From the NCBI RefSeq assembly GCF_003641205.1, contig NZ_CP032762.1, forward strand, positions 5,804,662 through 5,868,661: 64,000 bases of DNA, written 5' to 3'. The DNA comes from Rhodococcus sp. P1Y (lineage in GTDB: Bacteria > Actinomycetota > Actinomycetes > Mycobacteriales > Mycobacteriaceae). The first letter of the stretch is position 1, and each line of letters starts with the position of its first letter. The notes beneath the pieces were generated by a model that was not told the DNA's origin, searched no databases, and worked only from the letters and a program-made list of their open reading frames with translations. The position numbers and the translations under genes were made by a program. This document shows, piece after piece, positions 1 through 7,754 of this stretch.

Positions 1-170
1 CCATCACTGCCGAGGGAGTGGAAGACCTCGCGACGCTGCTCGAATTGCGATCTCTGCGCTGCGATTTCGCTCAGGGTTACTACATAGGACGGCCGGCCCC
101 AGCAGCCGACGTTGCGGCGTCGATCGCAAAATTCGACGCCGAAGTGAAGGAATACGCGAAGACCCTCTGA
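1..170 (+). CDS. EAL-domain protein, C-terminal fragment (cyclic-di-GMP phosphodiesterase family)
   Basis: The window opens inside this gene, and only the last 55 codons plus stop are present (reading frame begins at base 3). The fragment reads ITAEGVEDLATLLELR, then CDFAQGYYIGRP. These are the closing motifs of EAL domains: the conserved glutamate of AEGVE and the QGYxxGRP strand. EAL domains hydrolyse cyclic di-GMP and often sit behind GGDEF or sensor domains, but the upstream part lies outside the window, so neither activity nor domain partners can be judged. The protein ends about 20 residues after the EAL fold with no extra domain. Confidence 0.85.
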   Translation, partial: ITAEGVEDLATLLELRSLRCDFAQGYYIGRPAPAADVAASIAKFDAEVKEYAKTL

Positions 171-214
171 GCCTGCAGGCACGTCAGGGCTGCGACCTCA
201 CCAACCCCAGGACC

Positions 215-712
215 TCACCAACCCCAGCTGCCGGGTATCCCCTTGAACGGGCCGACGACATCACTGGTAATCCAGCCTTCGTAGAAACCGCCCTCCTGCG
301 GCGTGACGCGCTCTCCGTCCACTTCGCACTCGAGACGACTCGGCGAGAACGCGAGATGCCCTGTGATGGAAAGAAAGTCACTGGTTGGAGTCTCGTAGCT
401 CCATGCAGCCCCTTCGCTGACTCGGTCGTCGCCGTGCACGTCCCAGTAGGTTGCGGCGCCTTTCCACTCGCAGTGCGTCGACCGCACGCCGGACGCTGTC
501 AACGCACCCGGTGCAACGTCGTCACGCGGTACGTACCAGGTCGGCGGATGGCTCGTCTCGAGTACACGCCATGCATCTCTGGTCTCCGCTACGAGAACTC
601 CTTGGAACCTGACCGTGATCAACCGATTCGACTGTTCGAGAAGCGGAGGCCTCGGGTAGTCCCACACCGATTCCTGCCCCGGTCCTGGAACCTGTGGTGT
701 CACCTTGCTCAT
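215..712 (-). CDS. DUF427 domain protein
   Basis: A 165-residue protein that matches the DUF427 family, small cytosolic proteins of unknown function. Visible hallmarks are WDYPRPP near the start, a VxVRFxGxxxAET strand, the run THCEWKGAATYWDV, and a C-terminal GGFYEGWITSDVVGPFKG. The open frame continues upstream to 940 through a proline-leucine repeat (the 30-bp minisatellite). I chose the ATG at 712 because the family fold begins there and the upstream stretch looks non-coding. Last gene of a minus-strand group running from whiB3. Function unknown. Confidence 0.8.
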   Translation of the reverse strand: MSKVTPQVPGPGQESVWDYPRPPLLEQSNRLITVRFQGVLVAETRDAWRVLETSHPPTWYVPRDDVAPGALTASGVRSTHCEWKGAATYWDVHGDDRVSEGAAWSYETPTSDFLSITGHLAFSPSRLECEVDGERVTPQEGGFYEGWITSDVVGPFKGIPGSWGW

Positions 713-742
713 CTTCTCGATAGTGCCACAACCCGAAGGCCA

Positions 743-832
743 CAGCGGTTCTGGAAGCAGCGGGTCTGGAGGCAGCGGTTCTGGAAGCAGCCGGTCTGGA
801 GGCAGCGGTTTTGGAGACAGCGGTCTTGGAGG
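743..832. repeat. 30-bp tandem repeat (three units)
   Basis: Three successive 30-base units start at 743, 773 and 803, each beginning CAGCGGTT and ending GGAGG. Units 1 and 2 differ by one base (CGGG versus CCGG); unit 3 is more diverged. The array sits between the 3' end of the DUF2637 gene and the DUF427 start. The unit length keeps the minus-strand frame open, giving a ten-residue LPPDxLLPEP-like repeat, so an N-terminally extended DUF427 protein is formally possible. Confidence 0.85.
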
Positions 833-845
833 CGCAGTTCCGGTG

Positions 846-1568
846 TCACGGCGCCTCGACCGGGTACAGGTCCTCGGAGCGGTCCTCATCGAGAATCCAC
901 CGGTCGACATCGGCGAGCGGGTCCTGTGCCTCGTCGTCACCGCGCGCAGCGAGCGTCGAATGCGAGTACTCGGGCCGATCCTGGAGCGCTGGCCTGTCCG
1001 CGACTACAGGTTCTGCGGCGAGAACCCTGCCCGCCGATTCGGGAGCCTTGGGGGATTCTCCGGTCACGTGAACCACCTCTGGCGGGCTCGGCTCCGGATG
1101 CACAGGTTGTTGTTCGCGTCGAGCCTCGGTGAACGGTGCCACCACCGCCTCGCGTCGGGACGGCAGTCGCACCAAGATTCCCAGTCCGTGTGTGGCGGCG
1201 AGGAGGCTGACCGGCGCGACCGTTGCGATCGTGGCCGACAACGCTGGATGAAGGGTACCCGTCTGAGAGATGAACGCGTGCATGGCGTTTGCGCCGATAC
1301 TGACCAAGGCGGCTATGACGAGAACGGCCCAGAAGAATCGACGCCCACTACGTTGCTCGTCGAACTGTGCCAGGGCGATGACCGAGATCGTGGCCTGCAG
1401 GATGGTTCCGTCGACGATGACCGGCCACAGCCAGGAAAGATTTCTCGGCACGCCTGCCATCGTCGCGAGATCCCACAGCGCCGCGAAACTCAGGACGAAC
1501 GACGCTATGCCGATGACCGTGGTGATGACGACCGCACTGACGAGCGTCGCCCGCAAGACCTTGTTCAT
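846..1568 (-). CDS. DUF2637 domain membrane protein
   Basis: A 240-residue protein with four hydrophobic helices in the first 130 residues: near the N-terminus, around PRNLSWLWPVIVDG, around FFWAVLVIAALVSIGANAMHA, and around SATIATVAPVSLLAATHG. This is the actinobacterial DUF2637 pattern, including the W-P-x-x-x-DG motif. The remaining 110 residues are a charged, proline-rich cytoplasmic tail. DUF2637 proteins are often annotated as Spd-like spread proteins on plasmids, but here the neighbours are chromosomal. The ATG at 1568 starts directly before the first helix. The biochemical role is unknown. Confidence 0.85.
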   Translation of the reverse strand: MNKVLRATLVSAVVITTVIGIASFVLSFAALWDLATMAGVPRNLSWLWPVIVDGTILQATISVIALAQFDEQRSGRRFFWAVLVIAALVSIGANAMHAFISQTGTLHPALSATIATVAPVSLLAATHGLGILVRLPSRREAVVAPFTEARREQQPVHPEPSPPEVVHVTGESPKAPESAGRVLAAEPVVADRPALQDRPEYSHSTLAARGDDEAQDPLADVDRWILDEDRSEDLYPVEAP

Positions 1569-1618
1569 GGTTGCCCATCGTGCACGAGGGCACCGACACG
1601 AAACGTGATCTCGGTGTT

Positions 1619-1969
1619 CTAAGCACCTACCGCCGATGCATAGGCGACTACACCTGCCATACAGGTGAGCATGCACACCACCAGGGTGCCCACCGCGAAC
1701 GGCCACGCTGTCTTTCTGCGCGCGAGTCTGACGCCCGTCGCGACCAGCCCCGCTACACCGAGTGCTCCCGCTGCAACGAGGGTCACCATTACCGCGGCGA
1801 CAGCACCGTCGGCGCTGCACGATTCGGGTGGGCAGTAGTCGAGGAAGGCAAGCGAGAAGATTCCGACGAGGACGGCGAGGCCACCGAACATCAGAGTGAA
1901 CACCAAAGCGGTCATCGAGACCGCGACATCCCATCCCCGCACCGGGGTGACCTTCTGCGGTTCGACCAC
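1619..1969 (-). CDS. Small four-helix membrane protein (DUF6264-like)
   Basis: A 116-residue integral membrane protein. A short polar N-terminus ending TPVRGWDVAVS leads into helices around residues 17-43, 55-78 and 90-113, with a Cys-containing loop (DYCPPESCSADGA) between the first two. The PVRxWD entry followed by helices resembles the DUF6264 family, an assignment from memory. It lies 9 bp downstream of whiB3 on the same strand, so the two are probably co-transcribed. No enzymatic motif is visible. Confidence 0.65.
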   Translation of the reverse strand: MVEPQKVTPVRGWDVAVSMTALVFTLMFGGLAVLVGIFSLAFLDYCPPESCSADGAVAAVMVTLVAAGALGVAGLVATGVRLARRKTAWPFAVGTLVVCMLTCMAGVVAYASAVGA

Positions 1970-1978
1970 AAGGCGAGA

Positions 1979-2296
1979 TTAGGCCAGTCGGGCGGTCCCG
2001 CGGTAGTAGTCGGCCCGGTCGTGGGCCGACATTCCGCCCCACACGCCGTAGGGCTCGTTGGCGGACAGCGCATGGGATCGGCACTGTTCGAGCACCGGGC
2101 ACCTCGCACAGATGTCTTTCGCGCGCCGTTCACGCGTAGCGCGAGCGCGTCCTCGTTCACCCTCCGGGTGGTAGAAGACCGAGGAGTCGTAGCCGCGGCA
2201 CAGGCCGTCGAGCTGCCAATCCCAGACGTCGGCGTTCGGCACCGGCAGCTCGACCGGTCTCGACGGCACACCTCTCACCATCGGACGTCTCCTCAC
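1979..2296 (-). CDS. whiB3: WhiB3-like iron-sulfur transcription factor
   Basis: A 105-residue WhiB-family protein. The four cluster cysteines are C33, C63, C66 and C72 (C-x29-C-x2-C-x5-C), followed by the GVWGG turn at 84-88. The N-terminal signature LPVPNADVWDWQLDGLCRG and the FYHPEGERGRAR stretch match mycobacterial WhiB3, which binds a 4Fe-4S cluster, senses oxygen, nitric oxide and redox state, and controls lipid metabolism and virulence genes through SigA. An in-frame ATG at residue 6 is an alternative start. A 16-bp inverted repeat lies about 50 bp upstream. The family is certain, the WhiB3 subtype likely. Confidence 0.93.
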   Translation of the reverse strand: MRRRPMVRGVPSRPVELPVPNADVWDWQLDGLCRGYDSSVFYHPEGERGRARATRERRAKDICARCPVLEQCRSHALSANEPYGVWGGMSAHDRADYYRGTARLA

Positions 2297-2346
2297 ATGT
2301 ACTGCCGCGTCGAAGGCTCGTGACCTGTCCGCGTGCGCGAGTATTC

Positions 2347-2362
2347 AGTGAACCAGTTCACT
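2347..2362. promoter_or_regulatory. Inverted repeat upstream of whiB3 (candidate operator)
   Basis: AGTGAACCAGTTCACT is a 7+2+7 inverted repeat with perfect arms, in the 135-bp gap between gntK and whiB3, starting about 50 bp upstream of the whiB3 start codon. Its form and position suit a dimeric repressor or activator site. The cognate regulator is not known. Confidence 0.45.
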
Positions 2363-2431
2363 CTCCCGCATTCACCATACTTTTTGCAACAATGTCGTTC
2401 ATTCGTATGCCTAAAAACCAGCACTGCTGCT

Positions 2432-2965
2432 TCATACCGCGTTCTTGCGCTCGAGTTCCTCGATGATTCGAGCAGCGATTTCCGCAGGTGGAGGCCCCAC
2501 ATCGACAACAATGGCGGCCTCGTCCGGTTCGATCGGCTCCAACGTCGAGAGCTGGGTGTCCAACAGCCCGCTCGGCATGAAGTGGTTCATCCGCGCATTG
2601 AGCCGTCCGCTGATCCGATCCTTCGTTCCGGCGAGGTGAACGAAGACGACGCGCCCCTCGGAGCCTTCCGCGAGGACGTCTCGGTAACTGCGCTTGAGCG
2701 CGGAGCACGTCACGATTCCGGGTTCACCCACACTCGTGTGCGCACGAATCCATTCAGCGATCGTCCCGAGCCAAGGCCATCGATCAGCGTCGGTCAACGG
2801 CTGACCGGACGCCATCTTCTCCACGTTCGCCTCGGGATGCAGGTCGTCGCCCTCCTGGAGATCCCATTTGAGCGCACCGGCGAGAATTCCTGCCACAGTT
2901 GACTTTCCGGATCCCGAGACGCCCATGATGACGAGTACGGGATGCGGGGTCAGCTCGGTCGTCAC
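2432..2965 (-). CDS. gntK: Gluconokinase
   Basis: A 177-residue P-loop kinase of the usual gluconokinase length that phosphorylates D-gluconate to 6-phosphogluconate for the pentose phosphate pathway. The Walker A motif GVSGSGKST is at residues 15-23. The family motifs EGDDLHP, DRWPWL and CSALKRSYRD follow in order. The GTG start at 2965 lies one base after the gntP stop, so kinase and permease form one translationally close operon. An alternative role on a related sugar acid is possible but there is no sign of it. Confidence 0.95.
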   Translation of the reverse strand: MTTELTPHPVLVIMGVSGSGKSTVAGILAGALKWDLQEGDDLHPEANVEKMASGQPLTDADRWPWLGTIAEWIRAHTSVGEPGIVTCSALKRSYRDVLAEGSEGRVVFVHLAGTKDRISGRLNARMNHFMPSGLLDTQLSTLEPIEPDEAAIVVDVGPPPAEIAARIIEELERKNAV

Positions 2966-2966
2966 G

Positions 2967-4346
2967 TCAGATCACCGCACTCAACGCGAGCACACCGGCT
3001 AGGCCCGTCACCGAGATGACGCATTCCATCACACTCCATGTCTTCAAATTCTGCACTACGGAGGTTCCCAGGTACTCCTTCACCAACCAGAAGCCTGCGT
3101 CGTTGACGTGCGACAAGAACAACGATCCCGAGCCGATCGCCAGAACCATCAGCGACACGTGCGTCGAAGACAGTTCTGCGGCAACAGGAGCCAGAATTCC
3201 CGACGCCGTGACCGTTGCAACCGTCGCCGATCCTGTCGCGACGCGAATCAACACCGCCACCAGCCACGCCAAGAACAGAACCGGCAGACTGCTTGCCGAG
3301 ATGGCGTCGGCGATCACATCGGCGATTCCGGTGTCGATGAGGACCTGCTTGAAACCGCCACCCGCGCCGACGATCAGAAGGATTCCGGCGATGGGAGGCA
3401 ACGAACTCTCGAGGGATTTCGCAACCGTGGGACGGTCCATGCCGCCACCGCGGCCGAGCAGTCCGATACCGGCGAGGACGGCCAACCCCAACGCGACGAC
3501 AGGTGTGCCGAGAAAGTCGAGAAGATTCTTGAGAGGCGAGTTCGAGTCGGCAGCAACAACATCCGCGGCCGCTTTGCCCAGCATCAGAACGACCGGGAGC
3601 AAGATGGCCGCCAGAGTCGCTGCGAACGTCGGCCGTCGGCGAGATCCTTCGTCCTCGTCGGAGGTCTCGAACAACGCGGGAACAGGAACGTCGACCCATT
3701 TCGCGGCCAGCTTGCCGAACAGCGGGCCGGCAACGACGACGGTCGGAATTGCGACGATGACACCCAGGCCGAGAGTGAGGCCGAGGTTCGCGTTCAGCGC
3801 GGACACCGCAACCAGCGGGCCCGGATGCGGTGGTACGAGTCCGTGCATGGCAGACAGTCCGGCGAGCGTCGGGATTGCGATCCTGATCAACGACTGACCC
3901 GATCTGCGGGCGACGAGGATGATCACCGGCATCAGCAATACGAGGCCGATCTCGAAGAACATCGGCAGGCCGATCACGGCGCCCACGAGAGCCATCGTCC
4001 ACGGCAGCATCGCCGGCGAGGATCGTCCGACCAGCGTGTCGACGACACGGTCCGCGCCGCCGGAGTCGGCCAGAAGTTTGCCGAACATCGCGCCGAAGCC
4101 GATGAGGATGCCGACGCTGCCCATCGTCGAGCCAAAGCCCTGCACGAAGGCAGCCACCGAATCGGCTGCCCCCAGCTCGGCGGCGATACCCACTCCGACC
4201 GCACCGATCGAGAGCGCGAGGAACGGGTGCAGTTTCAGCCAAGTGATCAAAGCGATGATGACCGCGACGCCGACCACGGCCGCGGTGATGAGCTGCGCAT
4301 CCGACGCCGTTGCGTCCTCGGCAGCTTGAGCAAGCGTCGTCAGCAT
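2967..4346 (-). CDS. gntP: Gluconate:H+ symporter (GntP family permease)
   Basis: A 459-residue protein composed almost wholly of hydrophobic helices, the normal size for GntP/GntT permeases. Family features include GFGSTMGSVGILIGFGAMFGKLL near residues 70-95, the PHPGPLVAV motif around 170, and GSATVATVTASGI in the C-terminal half. It imports gluconate by proton symport. It is followed one base later by gntK. Control by the FadR/GntR-type regulator at 5508 is inferred from proximity. A candidate palindromic site lies in the upstream region. Confidence 0.95.
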   Translation of the reverse strand: MLTTLAQAAEDATASDAQLITAAVVGVAVIIALITWLKLHPFLALSIGAVGVGIAAELGAADSVAAFVQGFGSTMGSVGILIGFGAMFGKLLADSGGADRVVDTLVGRSSPAMLPWTMALVGAVIGLPMFFEIGLVLLMPVIILVARRSGQSLIRIAIPTLAGLSAMHGLVPPHPGPLVAVSALNANLGLTLGLGVIVAIPTVVVAGPLFGKLAAKWVDVPVPALFETSDEDEGSRRRPTFAATLAAILLPVVLMLGKAAADVVAADSNSPLKNLLDFLGTPVVALGLAVLAGIGLLGRGGGMDRPTVAKSLESSLPPIAGILLIVGAGGGFKQVLIDTGIADVIADAISASSLPVLFLAWLVAVLIRVATGSATVATVTASGILAPVAAELSSTHVSLMVLAIGSGSLFLSHVNDAGFWLVKEYLGTSVVQNLKTWSVMECVISVTGLAGVLALSAVI

Positions 4347-4412
4347 GGTTCACCCTGTCTCAGTGAGGTACGTCAGCCTCGACCGTCGAGGTGACACGGC
4401 TCACTATCCCCA

Positions 4413-4426
4413 ATAGTCATACAAAT
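4413..4426. promoter_or_regulatory. Candidate operator upstream of gntP
   Basis: The AT-rich sequence ATAGTCATACAAAT (complement ATTTGTATGACTAT) contains a TTGT-ATG-AC core that resembles FadR-subfamily operators (T.GT-N3-AC.A). It lies about 70 bp upstream of gntP in a 214-bp gap that is otherwise featureless. Assignment to the neighbouring regulator is inference only. Confidence 0.3.
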
Positions 4427-4560
4427 AGCAATAGCAGTTTGGATTCGTACTACTCATTGGCGGTGTTTTGCTGCACGCGACCGCAGCGAACGTCTCTTTC
4501 GGTCACCTCCCGGGCACGCGAAAACCCCAGAGCCCGCAAAACCCCGGACGCAGGGTCGGG

Positions 4561-5439
4561 CTAGTTCCGAACAGGTGCGCAGCGCAGGAGGAACTCGATT
4601 TGATCGGCCACGACCCGCTCGAAGGCTTCGCCGACGTAAATTGCGAAATGGCCTTCCGGGTAGAGCCGCACTTCTCCCCTGGGCGCCCGTGCTGCATGGC
4701 GCAATGTGGCTTTGGCGGGCGCGACCGAGTCGGTTTCGCACACCGAGAACAGGATCGGACACGCCACCTTCGACGCGTGCCGTCCCGGACGACGGAGAGG
4801 GATGTCGAGGCCGACGCGGGCAAACACTTCGTTTCGAAAGGTGCCGGCCTCCGGCAGCAGCGCGAGGTAGCCGTCGAGTGCATCGGGTGTCGACATCAGT
4901 GCCGTGGAGCCGGGAGGACCTGCCAGCGGGATCATCCTCGGCGTTCGGCCGATCGTCCCGCGAACCCGATCGCCGAGAGCACGGAGGGTGACTTTTGCCG
5001 CCACGAGCGGGTTCGTGGCCAGCGCGGATGCGAGTCCGTCGGTGAACGGACACTGCGACACGACAGCAGCGATGTCACCGTCTCGTGCTGCCGCCACGAT
5101 GACGTGCCCGCCGCCGAACGACGTCCCCCACAGCACCACGCGACCGCTTCCTCGTGTACGCGCGTACGCGATCGCCGCGGCCCAGTCCTGGAGCTGACGG
5201 TCTATGTCGAGAAGCTGGCGCGGCTCGCCGTCACTGTCGCCGAAATGACGGTAGTCGAACACCAGGCACGAATATCCTTCGGCCGCGAAGCGCTCGGCGA
5301 AAGCATCGAGTCGCATGGTTCTGACGCCCCCGAGCCCGTGCCCGAGCACCACCACGGGCGCGCCGGGTGTTCCCTCGTAGAACCACGCCCGGCACGTCAC
5401 TCCGCCGGACGTGAACTGCACATCTTCTCTGTTGTTCAT
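4561..5439 (-). CDS. Alpha/beta hydrolase
   Basis: A 292-residue single-domain alpha/beta hydrolase. Residues 34-37 GHGL form the oxyanion segment, the nucleophile elbow is G105-T-S107-F-G-G, and the likely catalytic histidine lies in EGHFAIY near residue 268; a DSVAP segment near 240 could supply the acid. The strand FDYRHFGDSDGEPRQ is typical of YafA/dienelactone-hydrolase-like serine hydrolases. It lies upstream of the gnt genes on the same strand, 214 bp away, and is divergent from the regulator at 5508 across 68 bp. The substrate cannot be deduced. Confidence 0.85.
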   Translation of the reverse strand: MNNREDVQFTSGGVTCRAWFYEGTPGAPVVVLGHGLGGVRTMRLDAFAERFAAEGYSCLVFDYRHFGDSDGEPRQLLDIDRQLQDWAAAIAYARTRGSGRVVLWGTSFGGGHVIVAAARDGDIAAVVSQCPFTDGLASALATNPLVAAKVTLRALGDRVRGTIGRTPRMIPLAGPPGSTALMSTPDALDGYLALLPEAGTFRNEVFARVGLDIPLRRPGRHASKVACPILFSVCETDSVAPAKATLRHAARAPRGEVRLYPEGHFAIYVGEAFERVVADQIEFLLRCAPVRN

Positions 5440-5507
5440 AGTGTTCGTCCTCCCTGCGCCAACACTAGCGACAAGAGAACCTCACGCATACGTGGCACGA
5501 TCGAACA

Positions 5508-6236
5508 GTGGTGGCCGAAGCACGCGCAGAGTTCCTGCAATTACACGATTCCGTACTCGACAAACTGGGACGGGACATCGTGGACGGAACTGTGCCGGTC
5601 GGCACGCGCATCTCGGCCGACGACGTCGCCGTCCGGTTCGAGGTTTCCCGGACAGTGGTTCGTGAAGTCGTCCGCGTTCTCGAGTCGCTCGGACTGCTCA
5701 CCGTTCGCCGCAGGGTGGGAATAACGGTGCTCGACTCGTCACACTGGAACTCGCTCGACCCACTGGTGATCCGATGGCAGCTCGCCGGACCCAATCGGTC
5801 TGCGCAACTTCTCATTCTCAGTGAACTGCGCTCGGGTATAGAGCCTTTGGCTGCGCGGCTCGCAGCGACCCGCGCTACCCCCGAGCATTGTGGTCAGCTC
5901 ACAGCGGCCGTGATCGGCATGTCGGCCACCTCCCGTGCCGCGAACTCCGACGCCTACCTCGGGCACGACTCGGACTTCCATCGGACGTTGCTTGCCGCGT
6001 CGGGTAATCCCATGCTGCGCTCGATGTCCGAGATCGTCGTCGAGGTGTTGGCCGGCCGCACCAGGCACGCACTGATGCCGCATCAGGCCGATCCGGAGGC
6101 CATCCGGTTGCACGGCGTCGTCGCCTCCTCGATTCAAGCAGGCGATGCCGCCGCCGCCGAGAAGGCCATGCTCGAGATCGTCACCGAATCTGCGTCGGCG
6201 ATGATCAACTCCTCGACAGAATCAGACCCGACGTAG
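5508..6236 (+). CDS. FadR-subfamily GntR transcriptional regulator
   Basis: A 242-residue regulator with an N-terminal winged helix (residues about 12-75, containing ADDVAVRFEVSRTVVREVVRVLESLGLL) and a C-terminal FCD ligand-binding domain (about 95-230). The FCD metal/ligand positions include the DSDFHRTLLAASGNPML motif. Genes of this type next to gntP-gntK generally repress gluconate uptake and are released by gluconate or 6-phosphogluconate; that function here is an inference from location. The GTG at 5508 is used; the GTG at 5511 is equally possible. Confidence 0.9.
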   Translation: MVAEARAEFLQLHDSVLDKLGRDIVDGTVPVGTRISADDVAVRFEVSRTVVREVVRVLESLGLLTVRRRVGITVLDSSHWNSLDPLVIRWQLAGPNRSAQLLILSELRSGIEPLAARLAATRATPEHCGQLTAAVIGMSATSRAANSDAYLGHDSDFHRTLLAASGNPMLRSMSEIVVEVLAGRTRHALMPHQADPEAIRLHGVVASSIQAGDAAAAEKAMLEIVTESASAMINSSTESDPT

Positions 6237-7377
6237 GAACACCTGTCCCCGCCGTCACCAGCACGTTGTCCACGTCCGGCACCTGATTCACCGAGGTTTT
6301 CCGAATCTGCCTGACGCCCTCGGCAATTCCGTTCATTCCGTGGATGTAGGCCTCGCCCAGTTGGCCGCCGTGGGTGTTGAGGGGCAGTCTGCCGCCCAGT
6401 TCGATGGCCCCGTCCGCGATGAAATCCCTCGCCTCGCCGCGCCCGCAGAACCCCAACTCCTCGAGTTGCATCAAGACGAACGGGGTGAAGTGGTCGTACA
6501 GCACAGCCATTTGCATATCCGACGGTGTCAGTCCGGACTGCGCCCACAGTTGGTCGCCGACGAGACCCATCTCGGGCAAGCCGGTCATGGCGTCGCGGTA
6601 GTAGCTGGTCATGATGTATTGATCCGGTCCGCTCCCCTGTGCTGCGGCGGTGATCACCGCAGCCGGGTTCGGAAGGTCTTTCGCACGTTCGGCGCTGGTC
6701 ACAACAATTGCGATTCCGCCGTCGGACTCCTGGCAGCAATCGAGAAGGTGCAGCGGTTCGGCGATCCACCGCGAATTCTGATGGTCCTCCAGGGTGATCG
6801 GCTTGCCGTAGAAGAACGCGGCCGGATTGTTCGCAGCGTGCTTTCGGTCGGCGACGGCAACTTTCCCGAAATCCTCACTCGTAGCGCCGTACACGTGCAT
6901 GTACCGACGCGCGACCATCGCAACGAAGGACGCGGGGGTTCCCAGTCCATGCGGGTACGACCAGCCCGCGTCGATTCCCGACGAGGTCGGGGCGGCGGCG
7001 AGGTGCGAGGCGACCTGCCCGAAACGTGCTCCCGAGCGTTCGTTGAACGCGCGGTATGCGACGACGACATCGGCGACACCCGTCGCGACGGCCATCGCCG
7101 CCTGCTGAATCGTCGCGCACGCCGCACCGCCGCCGTAGTGAATTCGACTGAAGAACTTCAGGTTCGGGATACCAACGGCACGAGCGACTGCGGTCTCGGT
7201 GTTGGTGTCCATCGTGAACGACGTCAGTCCGTCGACGTCCGCGGGCGTGAGACCGGCATCGTCCAACGCAGATGTCACAGCTTCTGCGGCCAGGCGCAAT
7301 TCACTCCGGCCCGAGTCCTTGGAGAAGTCGGTCGCACCGATCCCGACGATCGCGGCGCGTCCCGACAGCCCGGTCAC
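6205..7377 (-). CDS. ltp2: Steroid side-chain retro-aldolase Ltp2 (thiolase superfamily)
   Basis: A 390-residue thiolase-fold protein very close to mycobacterial Ltp2 (Rv3540c). With the DUF35 domain of ChsH2 it cleaves the 17-hydroxy-steroid C22-CoA intermediate to androstene-dione and propionyl-CoA, the last step of cholesterol side-chain removal. The two tyrosines reported as catalytic for Ltp2 (Y294 and Y344, from memory) are found at exactly those positions, in AVLYDHFTP and GEAYIHG. C-terminal VTAGTGVPTSG is conserved. The gene overlaps the chsH1 end by 4 bp and converges tail-to-tail with the gnt regulator, overlapping it by 32 bp. Confidence 0.95.
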   Translation of the reverse strand: MTGLSGRAAIVGIGATDFSKDSGRSELRLAAEAVTSALDDAGLTPADVDGLTSFTMDTNTETAVARAVGIPNLKFFSRIHYGGGAACATIQQAAMAVATGVADVVVAYRAFNERSGARFGQVASHLAAAPTSSGIDAGWSYPHGLGTPASFVAMVARRYMHVYGATSEDFGKVAVADRKHAANNPAAFFYGKPITLEDHQNSRWIAEPLHLLDCCQESDGGIAIVVTSAERAKDLPNPAAVITAAAQGSGPDQYIMTSYYRDAMTGLPEMGLVGDQLWAQSGLTPSDMQMAVLYDHFTPFVLMQLEELGFCGRGEARDFIADGAIELGGRLPLNTHGGQLGEAYIHGMNGIAEGVRQIRKTSVNQVPDVDNVLVTAGTGVPTSGLILSRS

Positions 7378-7754
7378 GACACCCTCACGGTCGCGGTGAT
7401 GTGATCACCCAACGAGTCTCGACCGAGGACGTCGACGGTAACTTCCCCGTCCTCGACCGAGGACACGGTCCCGGTCAACGTCAGCGTGTCGTAGGCGTAC
7501 CACGGGACACCGAGTTTCAGAGCGATCGAGCGTAGCTGGGCCGACGGCCCGGCCCAGTCGGTGACGAACCGTTGCACGAGTCCGGTGTCGGTGAGGATGT
7601 TGACGAAGATGTCCTTCGACCCCCGTTCGATCGCCTTGTCTCGGTCGTGATGGACATCCTGAAAGTCCCTGGTGGCCAACGCCGTCGACACCACGAACGT
7701 CGGGTCCGCTGTGATCTGCAGTTCCGGCAGTACATCACCCACGCGTGCGATCAT
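7374..7754 (-). CDS. chsH1: MaoC-like enoyl-CoA hydratase subunit ChsH1
   Basis: A 126-residue hot-dog-fold subunit matching ChsH1 of the igr operon, including STALATRDFQDVHHDRDKA and GSKDIFVNILTDTGLVQR. The D-x4-H pair in DFQDVHHDRD is the MaoC hydratase motif. ChsH1 pairs with the N-terminal MaoC domain of ChsH2 to hydrate the 17(20)-unsaturated steroid-CoA. The ATG at 7754 overlaps the chsH2 stop as ATGA, which favours it over the in-frame ATG at 7769. Confidence 0.94.
   Translation of the reverse strand: MIARVGDVLPELQITADPTFVVSTALATRDFQDVHHDRDKAIERGSKDIFVNILTDTGLVQRFVTDWAGPSAQLRSIALKLGVPWYAYDTLTLTGTVSSVEDGEVTVDVLGRDSLGDHITATVRVS

Noticed and set aside
743..832. CRISPR array
   Set aside because: The three 30-bp units are directly adjacent with no spacers and no cas genes nearby; it is a minisatellite.
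3108..4394. Long plus-strand frame of 428 codons opposite gntP
   Set aside because: It encodes a highly charged Arg/Asp/Gln-rich sequence typical of the antisense of a hydrophobic membrane protein; gntP on the other strand has clear family motifs.
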